Origin: Anaerolineales bacterium | GTDB taxonomy: Bacteria > Chloroflexota > Anaerolineae > Anaerolineales > UBA6663 | DNA length: 36,778 bases | Assembly: GCA_020845955.1 (NCBI GenBank) | Contig: JADLEU010000387.1 | Coordinates: forward strand, 1 to 36,778 | Reading direction: 5' to 3' | Shown here: in pieces, positions 28,861 to 36,778 of the stretch | Position numbering within the stretch: position 1 is the stretch's first letter | Layout: each line of letters opens with the position of its first letter | Made by a program: the position numbers and the translations under genes | The notes under the pieces: generated by a model | Seen by the model: only the letters and a program-made list of their open reading frames with translations | Database searches by the model: none | Told to the model about the DNA's origin: nothing

Positions 28861-31122
28861 GTGCCGACCTCGACCGCTGCCACAATCGGATTCGCCGCCA
28901 CCAGTCTAGCCTTCGGCCTGATTGGCGTCTTGGCCTACCGCTGCCAAAGAACCAACCGGTCCCTGGCGACTTCCCTGGCCGCGGCAGCCGGGATCAGCCT
29001 GGTGGCCAACCTGGCCCTGGCCGCGGCTGCGGCCGGGCGCTTGGCTGCTTTGCCGGCCGGTTTACGCGAACGCCTTGCCACCTACGCCACGGTGGCCATG
29101 GCGATTGTCTTCACGCAGCTGACGCAGAAGTTTCTGCGCCCGCGGCGTCCCGATAACCTGTTGTTTTGGATCAGCCTGCTCAGTCTGGTCGTGCTTGTGG
29201 GCCTTGACAGTCCTCTGCTCGGCACTGATCCCGCACTGATACGCGGCGCGGATTGGCTCGTGCCGCGCAGCGGTTTCATAGCAGGGATGCTTGCGGTTCT
29301 ATGGGGAATGGCCACTGCCTGGTCGCTGCTACTCACCTTGCGGGCGTACCATCGCACGCCGCAGCCGCTGCATCGTAACCGCCAGGTTTATTGGTCTCTT
29401 GCTCTGGCTCTCTCGGTGGCGGCTGCTGCCCTGGTGTGGTCAGGCTTGACCGTCGCCGGCAGTGTGCTCTGGGCGGCCGCCTTCGGCCTGGCTGCGCTGT
29501 GCCTGCTGAGCCGCCGACTGCCGGATGCCCGCCGAGCTGTTTACGGCTCAGGCGCTTCGGCCTGCATTCTGATGCTTGCCGTTGGCGCCTACCTGGGCGG
29601 CGTGCTTCTGGCCGGCGGAGCCACCCGCTGGCTGCCCTTGGTTCCCGTGTGGGCTTGGGGCATTGCCGTGGCCCTGGCGCTGGTGCTGGGCGTAAACCCC
29701 CTCCTACGCTGGCTGGAGCAGAGCCTGCGGCGGCGTCTGTCGGGTCGCCAGTACGACCCGAAGCAGTTGATCGGCGAATACAGCCTCAGCATCAGCAACA
29801 TTGTCGATTTGGAGCAGTTGGCCGCCACTTCGCTTGAGCTGATTGCGAATGGCCTCGGTCTTCAGCAGGCCGCCCTGTTTGTGGTTGATAACATCATTGA
29901 GCCGGAGGCGGCGGCATATCTCCGCCTTCGTCGCGTGGGCAGCCTGGGCCCCGATTGCCCCGCGGCTGGCACGCTGCTAAATGGTAGCCCTTTAGCCGAA
30001 TACTGGCGGACCGAATATGCGCCGCTGACCCAGTACGACATCGACGTTGAACCCCGCTACGAGCGGCTTTCGCCGGTCGAGCGGATCTGGCTGGAAAAAC
30101 TCAATATGGATGTATTTGTTCCAATCTACGCCAGTCAGGATTGGATCGGGCTCCTCGCGCTTGGGCCAAAGCTCTCGCGACACCGCTACTTCGATGAGGA
30201 GTTGGAGTTGCTAAGCACCTTGGCAGATCAGACTTCCGTGGCGCTGCGAAATGCCCGCCTGGTCGACGACCTCGTGCGTCTGAATCGCGACTTGCAAGCC
30301 GCTTACGCGGCGCTGGACGAGGCCAACCAGCGGCTCAGCCAGCTTGACCGCGCCAAGTCGGACTTTATCAATGTGATGTCTCATGAATTGCGCACGCCGT
30401 TGGCGATCTTGTACGGCTATTCGCAGATCCTTCTAGAGGAGCTCGCCAAGCGGGGGGAGACAGGCAGCCTGCAATTGGTGGAAGGCATGGCCACGGGGGT
30501 CGACCGACTGAATGGCATCATCGAGGCGATGCTCGATATGGCCCAGATTGACAGCCAAGCGCTCCACCTACGCGCGCAGCCCGTTCGTATCGTTCACCTG
30601 GTTCAGAAGCTGGCCTGGCAGATTCAGTGGGCGCTGCGCGAGCGTAACTTGCGTCTCGAATTGATAGATCTTGATGATCTCCCGCCGGTCGATGCTGATC
30701 CCGATGCGTTGCTCAAGGCGCTCCATCACCTCGTCAGCAACGGCATCAAGTTTACGCCGGACGGCGGGCAAATTACCATCAGCGGCCGGTGCGTTCCCGA
30801 GGCACTGTCGGGGGGCGCGCTGGAAGTGACCGTAGCAGACACCGGCATCGGCATCGACCCTCGCTTTCTTGAGCTGATCTTCGACAAGTTCTATCAGGCA
30901 GGCGAGGTCGCGCTACACTCCAGCGGGAAAAGCAAGTTCAAGGGCGGCGGGCCGGGGTTGGGGCTCGCCATCGCGCGCGGCATTATCGAGGCGCACGGCG
31001 GAACGCTGCGGGCCGAAAGCTCCGGACATGACGAGGCCCAACTGCCAGGCAGCCGCTTCCTCATCCTGATGCCCATTAGCCCTACAACGGTCCTCCAGGC
31101 GAGTGGCACCGAGTGCGCATAG
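28861..31122 (+). CDS. Membrane sensor histidine kinase with GAF domain
   Basis: GTG 28861 is preferred, since the 28 codons before it in the same frame do not look coding; a start at 28777 is possible. The ~753-residue protein has six to eight N-terminal membrane helices (about 5-310), a GAF domain (about 330-470, LGLQQAALFVVDN, DVFVPIYASQDWIGLLALG), HisKA with His508 in MSHELRTPLAILYGY, and HATPase (VSNGIKFTPDGG, VADTGIGI, GGGPGLGLAIARGIIE). All kinase boxes are intact. No response regulator is adjacent, so it is an orphan kinase. The preceding 28595-28776 gap has only a small stem (CACGGC/GCCGTG at about 28665) and no gene. Confidence 0.92.
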   Translation: MPTSTAATIGFAATSLAFGLIGVLAYRCQRTNRSLATSLAAAAGISLVANLALAAAAAGRLAALPAGLRERLATYATVAMAIVFTQLTQKFLRPRRPDNLLFWISLLSLVVLVGLDSPLLGTDPALIRGADWLVPRSGFIAGMLAVLWGMATAWSLLLTLRAYHRTPQPLHRNRQVYWSLALALSVAAAALVWSGLTVAGSVLWAAAFGLAALCLLSRRLPDARRAVYGSGASACILMLAVGAYLGGVLLAGGATRWLPLVPVWAWGIAVALALVLGVNPLLRWLEQSLRRRLSGRQYDPKQLIGEYSLSISNIVDLEQLAATSLELIANGLGLQQAALFVVDNIIEPEAAAYLRLRRVGSLGPDCPAAGTLLNGSPLAEYWRTEYAPLTQYDIDVEPRYERLSPVERIWLEKLNMDVFVPIYASQDWIGLLALGPKLSRHRYFDEELELLSTLADQTSVALRNARLVDDLVRLNRDLQAAYAALDEANQRLSQLDRAKSDFINVMSHELRTPLAILYGYSQILLEELAKRGETGSLQLVEGMATGVDRLNGIIEAMLDMAQIDSQALHLRAQPVRIVHLVQKLAWQIQWALRERNLRLELIDLDDLPPVDADPDALLKALHHLVSNGIKFTPDGGQITISGRCVPEALSGGALEVTVADTGIGIDPRFLELIFDKFYQAGEVALHSSGKSKFKGGGPGLGLAIARGIIEAHGGTLRAESSGHDEAQLPGSRFLILMPISPTTVLQASGTECA

Positions 31123-31180
31123 CCATCGTCCAACTGCCAAACCTCTCTGAAAGACATCACCCTTGAGCCAGCATTAGCCT

Positions 31181-32431
31181 ATGCGCACTCAATCTTTGTT
31201 CGCCGCCTCGCCGTCGCGTGGCATGCGCGCGATTTACGTTGAGAAGGACTTGCCTCGAATGCTCTTGGTCCAGGCGCTGGGGCGTCTCTGGCCCGATATT
31301 GTCTGGTCGAAGGTGAGTCCGGCGCGAGTGGTCAGCCTGCCGGCGGCGGAATTACCTGGCCCGCGCTGGGTACGCGTTCGCAATCTGCAGTGCGGCATCT
31401 GCGCCTCGGACTTGTCGCTGCTCAATGTGCACGTCGATGCGGCCGTTGCGCCCGCCGCGTTGCCGGGGAACCAACGGATCTACCTGGGACATGAAGTGGT
31501 GAGTGTCGTGGAAGAGATCGGTCCGAGCGTCAGTCGGGTTCAGCCGGGGGACCACGTCGTGATGGATACTTGCTTCATCGGTTCACACTGCCTCAGTCAA
31601 GAGCGAGATCCCGTCTGTGCCCAATGCGCGCGTGGGCATTACGGTCTGTGCGAGTGCGCCTCGACCTTCGATGGACCGCGCGCCATTGGGGGAGGGTGGG
31701 GCGATGGATACATCGCTCACGAAACCGAGGTTTATCCTGTGCCGCCTGAGCTCTCTATCGACCAGGCCACGATGGTCGAACCGCTCTCGGTCGGTGTGCA
31801 TGCTGTGTTGCGCCGGCCGCCCAAGCCCACCGATCATGTGTTGGTGCTGGGCAGCGGCATCATTGGGCTGCTGACTCTGCAGGCGGTTAGGGCCGTCGCC
31901 CCCGGTTGCCGCGTAACGACAGTCGCGCGCTACCCGCACCAGGCGGAGGCCGCTCGCCGTCTGGGGGCAAGCGACATCATCACGCGCGTGGACTATGAGA
32001 CGGTTGCCAAGCTGACCGGTTCGAGCTACTCGAAGGCCTTACTTAACAAAGGCATGCTGCTGGGCGGTTTCGACCTCGTCTACGACTGTGTCGGCGCAGC
32101 CAGCACACTTGAGGACAGCCTGCGCTGGACGCGCGCCGGCGGCGCGGTAGTGATAGTCGGGATTGAATTTGCGCCACAACGGCTCGATCACAGCCCGATC
32201 TGGTATCAGGAAGTTGATTTGATTGGCGCACTGGCACATGGAACTGACGAATGGCAGGGCCAGCGGCGGCATACGTACGCCTGGGTGATTGATTGGCTGC
32301 GAACTGGCACCCTCACGGTCGAGGGGCTGATTACCCACCGATTCCGTTTTGACCAGTACCGGGCCGCCGTGGCGACCGCCCAAAGCAAGGCCCAAGCGCG
32401 GGCGATCAAAGTGGTGTTCACCTATAGTTAG
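31181..32431 (+). CDS. Zinc-dependent medium-chain alcohol/sugar dehydrogenase
   Basis: The 416-residue MDR enzyme has the catalytic zinc ligands Cys (NLQCGICASD) and His-Glu (YLGHEVV), the NAD(P)-binding motif LGSGIIGLL and a Cys-rich structural-zinc lobe. That lobe is unusual: an insertion gives C-x5-C-x8-C-x2-C-x7-C-x-C (within SHCLSQERDPVCAQCARGHY), where MDR enzymes usually have C-x2-C-x2-C-x7-C. The closest common shape is glucose or threonine dehydrogenase-like. The substrate is not evident. ATG 31181 is taken; an internal Met at 31223 is also possible, and neither has a clear ribosome site. It is convergent with the gene at 32447, 15 bases away. Confidence 0.87.
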   Translation: MRTQSLFAASPSRGMRAIYVEKDLPRMLLVQALGRLWPDIVWSKVSPARVVSLPAAELPGPRWVRVRNLQCGICASDLSLLNVHVDAAVAPAALPGNQRIYLGHEVVSVVEEIGPSVSRVQPGDHVVMDTCFIGSHCLSQERDPVCAQCARGHYGLCECASTFDGPRAIGGGWGDGYIAHETEVYPVPPELSIDQATMVEPLSVGVHAVLRRPPKPTDHVLVLGSGIIGLLTLQAVRAVAPGCRVTTVARYPHQAEAARRLGASDIITRVDYETVAKLTGSSYSKALLNKGMLLGGFDLVYDCVGAASTLEDSLRWTRAGGAVVIVGIEFAPQRLDHSPIWYQEVDLIGALAHGTDEWQGQRRHTYAWVIDWLRTGTLTVEGLITHRFRFDQYRAAVATAQSKAQARAIKVVFTYS

Positions 32432-32446
32432 GCTGCCAACGGCTGG

Positions 32447-33949
32447 TCAGGCGCTTTGGGTCTGCCGCCCATTTTCGAGTACGCGCATCATCCGCCAGGG
32501 CTCAGCGTTGCCCGCGCTGGGCTCCCAGCGGATTGGTCCTTGGGCGACGCTTAACGTCATGCTCAGGTAGCCGGCCGCCAGAGCGTGCTCGATCAACGCG
32601 AAGGGCCGCGCGGTATTACCCGGGGAGGGCCACTTTTCGACGATCATGACGCCATGCCCAGGCTGCTCGAGGAAAACGACCTGGCGCGGGTCAGCCAGGT
32701 CCTGCAGCGCGCGCGAGCGCGCAAAGGCCGCTGCCGTGCCCGCGGCTAATGGACCTGTACCGCACGATACGAGTTGCGTGTAATAGAGTGAGTCGAGCGA
32801 GACGGCTTCGACGTGTTCGGGGTTATAGCTTTCGACACCCAGGTGACCATGCAGGATGGTGCGGACGTTGGGGACCTCCACCTGCTCGCCGCGCGCATTT
32901 TCCCGCCAATGGCCTGGGACCGCCCGGCAAAGGCTCAGCATTTCGACAGCCTCGACCGACGGCAGCACCGTTTCCAGGCCCTCCACGGCCCGGACCACTA
33001 CCCCGTCGCCGGCCGCCGTCAACCCGGTGACAATCGCCAGGTCACCGCGCGTGATGGCGCGTTTGTCGACCAGGCGCGAGCTGCCCGTCGCCGTGGTGAG
33101 CAACCCGGGGATGTCCGGCTCATAGAGTGCATAGCAGCCTTCACTGTAGTGAGCGCTGATGGCCTCGCTGACGCCGCGGTACCCCAGGAGCTTCTCCACG
33201 TAAACGGGCGACGTGAAGAAACCGTGGCGCGCAAACACCCGGCCAGCCTCAACCATGGCACCTGGCCCCGCCAGTGCCTGCCAGATCGCAGCCGGCAAGG
33301 GCGCCGGGTGGATTTGGTGGCGGTTGACCTCTTGGGCACAAACGGCCGCTAGATAACGCGCCCCTGTCTCCGCCGCAAACTCCTCGAGGTCGGTGGCGTC
33401 GCTGATCGGGCGTGCGCCAGCCAGGTCATAGTGGACGGCACGGTAGGGGCGGTCGTTCAAAGTGCGCAGCGCCATGACCCGGATGCTGATCAGCTGAGCC
33501 TGCAGATAGCGGGCCATCGCGAGCTCTGGCCCGCCCCGCCGCGTCTGTTGCGTAATCACCTCGGCAGCTTGCGGCCCCAGCCCTGGATACTGATGGCGAG
33601 CCGCCAAGGCCTCCGGCAGCGCCACCAGCTCAGAAAAATGCGCCAACCAGGATTGGTAGTCAGCCTCAGGGATATCAACGATCGTCAAGATCTGGGGGCG
33701 CCGGCCAAGACGATATTGCCGTTTGGCGTGGAATAACAGGGCCTCGTCCCGATTGACGCGTTCGCCAAAGCGCGCTGTCGTTATGATCAGCTCGGTGTCG
33801 CGAGTGGGGAGCGACGTCAGTGTGCATCCGGCTGCGCGCAGCCATTGGAACAGCGCCTCGGTTACCAGCGACAGGCTAGGCGTTGTGCTGCGGGGCACGT
33901 ACGCAATGTGGATGGGATGCATCCAGGTGTGGAGCACCAGCGGTTTCAT
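32447..33949 (-). CDS. Conserved-looking 500-residue protein of unknown function
   Basis: I do not recognise this protein. It has no signal peptide, membrane helix or nucleotide-binding loop. Features seen: an N-terminal alpha/beta part (LVLHTWMHPIHIAYVPRS, LIITTARFGE, PQILTIVDIPEADY), a His/Cys-containing centre (YLAAVCAQEVNRHQIHPAP, FFTSPVYVEKLLGYRGVSEA, HYSEGCYALYEPD), then THG-like turns (RTILHGHLGVESYNPEHV) and a C-terminal segment with EQPGHGVMIVEKWPS. The spread of His, Cys and Glu residues suggests an enzyme. It has a strong promoter with almost no leader (33958-33985), so it is expressed alone. It is convergent with the alcohol dehydrogenase. Confidence 0.75.
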   Translation of the reverse strand: MKPLVLHTWMHPIHIAYVPRSTTPSLSLVTEALFQWLRAAGCTLTSLPTRDTELIITTARFGERVNRDEALLFHAKRQYRLGRRPQILTIVDIPEADYQSWLAHFSELVALPEALAARHQYPGLGPQAAEVITQQTRRGGPELAMARYLQAQLISIRVMALRTLNDRPYRAVHYDLAGARPISDATDLEEFAAETGARYLAAVCAQEVNRHQIHPAPLPAAIWQALAGPGAMVEAGRVFARHGFFTSPVYVEKLLGYRGVSEAISAHYSEGCYALYEPDIPGLLTTATGSSRLVDKRAITRGDLAIVTGLTAAGDGVVVRAVEGLETVLPSVEAVEMLSLCRAVPGHWRENARGEQVEVPNVRTILHGHLGVESYNPEHVEAVSLDSLYYTQLVSCGTGPLAAGTAAAFARSRALQDLADPRQVVFLEQPGHGVMIVEKWPSPGNTARPFALIEHALAAGYLSMTLSVAQGPIRWEPSAGNAEPWRMMRVLENGRQTQSA

Positions 33950-33957
33950 GAGTTGAA

Positions 33958-33985
33958 ATTATCCAATTTGAGGCGACTTTGTCAA
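33958..33985 (-). promoter_or_regulatory. Sigma-70 promoter giving a near-leaderless transcript
   Basis: On the minus strand a perfect TTGACA (33985-33980) and GATAAT (33963-33958) are 16 bases apart. The -10 ends eight bases before the ATG at 33949, so the leader would be one or two bases at most. Confidence 0.7.
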
Positions 33986-34077
33986 CCGGGGTCTGGCGGC
34001 CATTCTGGCTGGAACAGACCGCGCAATAAAGGCCGGCATGGGCGGCAGCCGAGTTTGGTCAGGCATTGGATAAGGGT

Positions 34078-35172
34078 TCAATCGCGGGTTTCCCTAGCGC
34101 GCCGCAGCGCCTGAGCTGGCGAGGGGCGATATGTCTGGACCTGATCATCAAGGACCTCACTCCAGGTATGCGCGTAGACGGTTCGCGTGGTGACGATGGA
34201 CTCGTGTCCCAGGAACGCCTGGACCGATTCGAGCGGCATGCCCTCAGACAGCATCGTCGTGGCGATATAGCGCCTGAAGTCGTGCGGCGACACCTTGCTG
34301 GCCAACCCTAACGCGCGCGCCGCCTGATTGATCACCTGCCAAACTGTCTTAGTGCTGATCGGCGTGGTTTGATCTCTGTCGTGTCGCACGAACATCGGCT
34401 CATCGCCCGAAGCCAGGTCGGGGCGCTTCCGGGGTCGCTGGACCCGGTCCTGATCACGCGCGCGCAGATACGCGCGAATAGCGGCTTTGGATTCGGAATT
34501 GAGGCCGACCAGGCGTTCCTTCTCGCCTTTTCCCGTAATGAGCATCTTGTCGCTCGTACCGTCGGCACAGTCGCTCCGCTTTAGCGATGCCAGCTCCTGG
34601 GCCCGCAGTCCAGTCGCAAACAGAGTATGTACCATGGCGCGGTTCCGGAGTATGGCGAGCCGTTTGCGCCGCCCCCGAGCTTGAGCAGGATCCGGAAGAA
34701 GGGCCTCATCGTAGTAAGCAATGATCAGCGGGACTGCCTCTTTGATCGGCTGTGTCTTGTAGCCGCTTCGGCGTCTGCCGCGCGCATTTCGCAAGACTAG
34801 AGTCATTCGGCTTGACGTAATGTCGAGCGGCAGATGGCGGTTAGCGTCGAGCCATTCCACATAGCGAATGGCGGCAGCGAGATAGGTGCCTTCGGTTGGA
34901 CGGCTGAACTTTCGTTCGTGGCGCAGCCAGTGCCGGAACTGGGCCAGGGTATCCTCATGCAGCCGGTTGACCGGGACCTCGGCCGGCCTGGACAGCCCGG
35001 GACCGGCCGGACCGGTGGTAGAAGCCTTATCGGCGCGCAGAAACTCGGCGAAGGTCTGAAGCGCATACCGGTACGTTGTCTCGGTCTTGCGAGCCACGTC
35101 GATGTGGGCCAAGAAGTCGTCCATATGCGCTACCACCGGTCGGATTGGCATATTGGTGATCATCTCAATCAT
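34078..35172 (-). CDS. Tyrosine recombinase (phage-integrase family)
   Basis: The 364-residue protein has a SAM-like N-terminal core-binding domain (about 15-110, THYRYALQT-like helix at ETTYRYALQTFAEFL) and a C-terminal catalytic domain. Catalytic residues are all present: Arg190 (ATGLRAQEL), Lys215 (ITGKGEKER), His297 and Arg300 (SPHDFRRYIAT), His323 (LGHES) and Tyr333 (TVYAHT). It should be active. It is larger than XerC/XerD (about 300) because of a linker near residue 50-65 and a loop near 240-275. No other phage or transposon genes and no flanking repeats are visible, so it is a solitary recombinase, perhaps a Xer-like enzyme or the last piece of a decayed element. Confidence 0.92.
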   Translation of the reverse strand: MIEMITNMPIRPVVAHMDDFLAHIDVARKTETTYRYALQTFAEFLRADKASTTGPAGPGLSRPAEVPVNRLHEDTLAQFRHWLRHERKFSRPTEGTYLAAAIRYVEWLDANRHLPLDITSSRMTLVLRNARGRRRSGYKTQPIKEAVPLIIAYYDEALLPDPAQARGRRKRLAILRNRAMVHTLFATGLRAQELASLKRSDCADGTSDKMLITGKGEKERLVGLNSESKAAIRAYLRARDQDRVQRPRKRPDLASGDEPMFVRHDRDQTTPISTKTVWQVINQAARALGLASKVSPHDFRRYIATTMLSEGMPLESVQAFLGHESIVTTRTVYAHTWSEVLDDQVQTYRPSPAQALRRARETRD

Positions 35173-35189
35173 TAGACTTAATTACTCTT

Positions 35190-35218
35190 AAGTTACACGA
35201 TTTGGCAGTGAGTGTCAA
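35190..35218 (-). promoter_or_regulatory. Promoter for the tyrosine recombinase gene
   Basis: A perfect TTGACA (35218-35213) and TAACTT (35195-35190) lie 17 bases apart on the minus strand in an AT-rich patch, unlike the GC-rich surroundings. The predicted start is about 10 bases before the ATG at 35172. The -10 box is a weak match. Confidence 0.4.
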
Positions 35219-35301
35219 GCGTTTGGCTGCCTTCGGTCCAGTCACGGCCTGCCCCATACGCCAGAAGGCGGTTGTCGCAGTGCCCAGTTATTGCCGGGTT
35301 A

Positions 35302-35310
35302 TGCTAAACT
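35302..35310 (+). promoter_or_regulatory. Possible extended -10 promoter for the LCP gene
   Basis: TGC-TAAACT is an extended -10 pattern about 100 bases upstream of the LCP start. No good -35 box is visible. The region 35219-35414 holds nothing else I can support. Confidence 0.25.
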
Positions 35311-35414
35311 TCCGCGGTGCGCTAGAGCGGCGCCTCGGGCCCTGCCTGCCGCGCGCAGTGGATGGGCCCCCTGAGTCATAATTTTATCCGGCAGCCCCGG
35401 ATCGAGTCGCATGT

Positions 35415-36617
35415 ATGAAGTTCGATCGCAACCTGAGACCCTCCAACCACGCGCTGCCGCGCATCGTGTGGATCGTAGTGGGCATCTGGATTCTGATGCT
35501 GTGCGTATTGGCTGCGCTGGCCGCCCGCTCTACTTTCGCCCTGCTGGCGCAGGCCATGGTCTCTACCCCCACAGCCGCCGTCAATGTGATTATTCTGCCA
35601 ACCCCAATCTGGCAGCCAGCCATCACTGACACGCCTTTCCCAAGCCCGACCATGGCCGCTTCCGCTACATTCGTCCGGCTGCCAACGGCGGAACCCAGTA
35701 TTTCGCGTGAACCCACCGCGACGCGCTATTACATAATCCCTGCGCAGCCCACTCCCGTGCCCACGCCGGTGTTGCCCGCGGCGGCTCCCTTCCCAACAAG
35801 CTGCGATGGGCCTGGCCGGATGAATATTCTGCTCATTGGGATCGATGGTGCGAACAACGGCTACTATCGAGCTGCCCGGGCAGACACCATCATCCTCGTT
35901 GGCGTGAACTTCGCGGCTAAGAGCGCCAGCATGCTGTCGATTCCACGCGATTTATGGGTGCAGCTCCCGGACCTCGTTCAGGCACCCGAAGGCCGCATCA
36001 ACACCGCCTACCACTATGGCGAGCTCTTTGGCGCGCCCGGCGGCGGCCCTGGCCAGGTGAGTGCCGTGCTGGCAAACACGCTTGGTCTACGCGTTGACCG
36101 CTTCGTGGTAGTCAGCTTCGCGGCTTTCGAGCAGGGCATAGACACGATTGGGGGGGTCGATATCAGCATTCCCAACCCCATCCACGACGACGAGTACCCG
36201 CTCCGCGATGGCACCGGGACAATTGCCATTGATTTTCCCGCCGGCGAGGTCCATATGGATGGCGCCACTGCCTTGATCTACGCGCGTATCCGTCATGACA
36301 GCAGCGACTTTCAGCGCATGCGCCGCCAGCAGCAGGTGCTCTTCGCCGTCCGCAACAAGCTCCTCTCGCCGCAGACAATTTCCCAGTTGCCAGCCTTGGT
36401 GCAGACCCTCGTGACGTCCGCCAGGACCGACCTGAGCTTCGAAGACCTAGCCTTGTTAGGTTGCCTGGGGCCACAAATCGATGCCAGCGCGGTTCAGACA
36501 TGGGTCGTAGAGGGCAACATGGTCGAGAATACGCGCTTGGCCGATGGGGCCCAGGTCCTATTACCCAATATGAATGCAATTGTGCCCGTGTTGGAGCAAT
36601 TCAATGTCGGTGAATAA
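35415..36617 (+). CDS. LytR-CpsA-Psr (LCP) family glycopolymer transferase
   Basis: LCP proteins attach glycopolymers from lipid carriers to peptidoglycan or other cell-surface acceptors. The 400-residue protein has an N-terminal membrane helix (about 16-40), a Pro/Thr-rich linker (about 50-130) and a complete LCP domain. Its key blocks are MNILLIGIDGANN, RADTIILVGVN, SMLSIPRDLWVQLP, RINTAYHYGE, IGGVDISIPNPIHDDEYP and ALIYARIRHDSSDFQRMRRQ. The Arg and Asp residues that bind pyrophosphate and metal are present, unlike in the relative at 3915-4760. The gene overlaps the next one by 14 bases, so they are coupled. Confidence 0.94.
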   Translation: MKFDRNLRPSNHALPRIVWIVVGIWILMLCVLAALAARSTFALLAQAMVSTPTAAVNVIILPTPIWQPAITDTPFPSPTMAASATFVRLPTAEPSISREPTATRYYIIPAQPTPVPTPVLPAAAPFPTSCDGPGRMNILLIGIDGANNGYYRAARADTIILVGVNFAAKSASMLSIPRDLWVQLPDLVQAPEGRINTAYHYGELFGAPGGGPGQVSAVLANTLGLRVDRFVVVSFAAFEQGIDTIGGVDISIPNPIHDDEYPLRDGTGTIAIDFPAGEVHMDGATALIYARIRHDSSDFQRMRRQQQVLFAVRNKLLSPQTISQLPALVQTLVTSARTDLSFEDLALLGCLGPQIDASAVQTWVVEGNMVENTRLADGAQVLLPNMNAIVPVLEQFNVGE

Positions 36618-36778
36618 TGCCAGTTGTTCCGGGCGCGCGGTCAGTCTGTCAATCTTTGCCGCCGTCAACATCTTCTTCCTTACGGTGGCGTTTCTTGCTG
36701 GATACACGCTCCGCGCAGCCACCGTCGAGGCCGGCTTGGGCGAGCCATTACTGGGCAGTCATCCCGATCGATATCCGC
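36604..36778 (+). CDS. Start of a membrane-anchored protein (cut by window edge)
   Basis: An open frame from ATG 36604 runs to the window end, about 58 codons. It overlaps the LCP stop by 14 bases in another frame. The translation opens MSVNNASCSGRAVSLSIFAA, followed by a clear membrane helix (VNIFFLTVAFLAGYTLR) and then a soluble stretch (VEAGLGEPLLGSHPDRYP). A signal-anchored exported enzyme is likely, and S41-type peptidases of this layout are common, but too little is present to name a family. Confidence 0.65.
   Translation, partial: MSVNNASCSGRAVSLSIFAAVNIFFLTVAFLAGYTLRAATVEAGLGEPLLGSHPDRYP

Overview
The window is GC-rich bacterial DNA. Several traits suggest a member of the Chloroflexota, probably Anaerolineae-like: exported proteins with long Pro/Thr linkers, LytR-CpsA-Psr proteins, weak or absent Shine-Dalgarno sites in front of many genes, and a sigma-54 with an extra Cys cluster. 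This assignment is inferred from gene content only; there is no rRNA or other marker to confirm it.

Layout. Positions 1-4.8 kb are ordinary housekeeping: plsX (cut by the window edge), a Lon-N-domain protein, tRNA-Leu(GAG) with a near-consensus promoter and a terminator, folE with a pterin dehydratase gene, a CDP-alcohol phosphatidyltransferase and a degenerate LCP protein. Positions 4.9-21.7 kb, all on the minus strand, form the unusual part. Positions 21.9-32.4 kb are plus-strand genes: an M28 peptidase, an LL-DAP-aminotransferase-like enzyme, a MuiA/DUF4139 protein, hflX, a small membrane protein, a CapA-like lipoprotein, a membrane histidine kinase and a zinc alcohol dehydrogenase. Positions 32.4-36.8 kb hold an unrecognised 500-residue protein, a solitary tyrosine recombinase, a canonical LCP protein and the start of a further membrane-anchored protein.

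The minus-strand block reads as one sigma-54-controlled locus. Its first operon encodes sigma-54 (rpoN), a soluble PAS-GAF-PAS histidine kinase and an NtrC-class activator that ends without a DNA-binding domain; the three genes overlap by a few bases. Near-identical -24/-12 promoters, (T/G)GGCAC-N5-TTGCAC with TC closing the spacer, lie in front of three units: rpoN itself (21633-21648), a two-helix membrane protein plus a giant ~1790-residue TPR protein (16570-16585), and a TPR/caspase-fold protease operon (10599-10614). The protease operon appears to continue through a TIM-barrel-like protein, an FtsZ homologue, an 82-residue protein and a small membrane protein, ending at a strong intrinsic terminator (4839-4880). 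The 82-residue protein resembles the C-terminal domain of the protease, which ties the two ends of the operon together.

I infer that the locus senses a cytoplasmic signal through the kinase and then, through sigma-54, makes a caspase-like protease, very large TPR scaffolds and an FtsZ with an altered T7 loop (Asn in place of the second Asp). The likely output is a switch in cell division or envelope state. This is a hypothesis built from gene order, promoters and motifs; nothing here measures function. An array of five 18-bp units lies between the rpoN promoter and its start codon and is an unexplained regulatory element.
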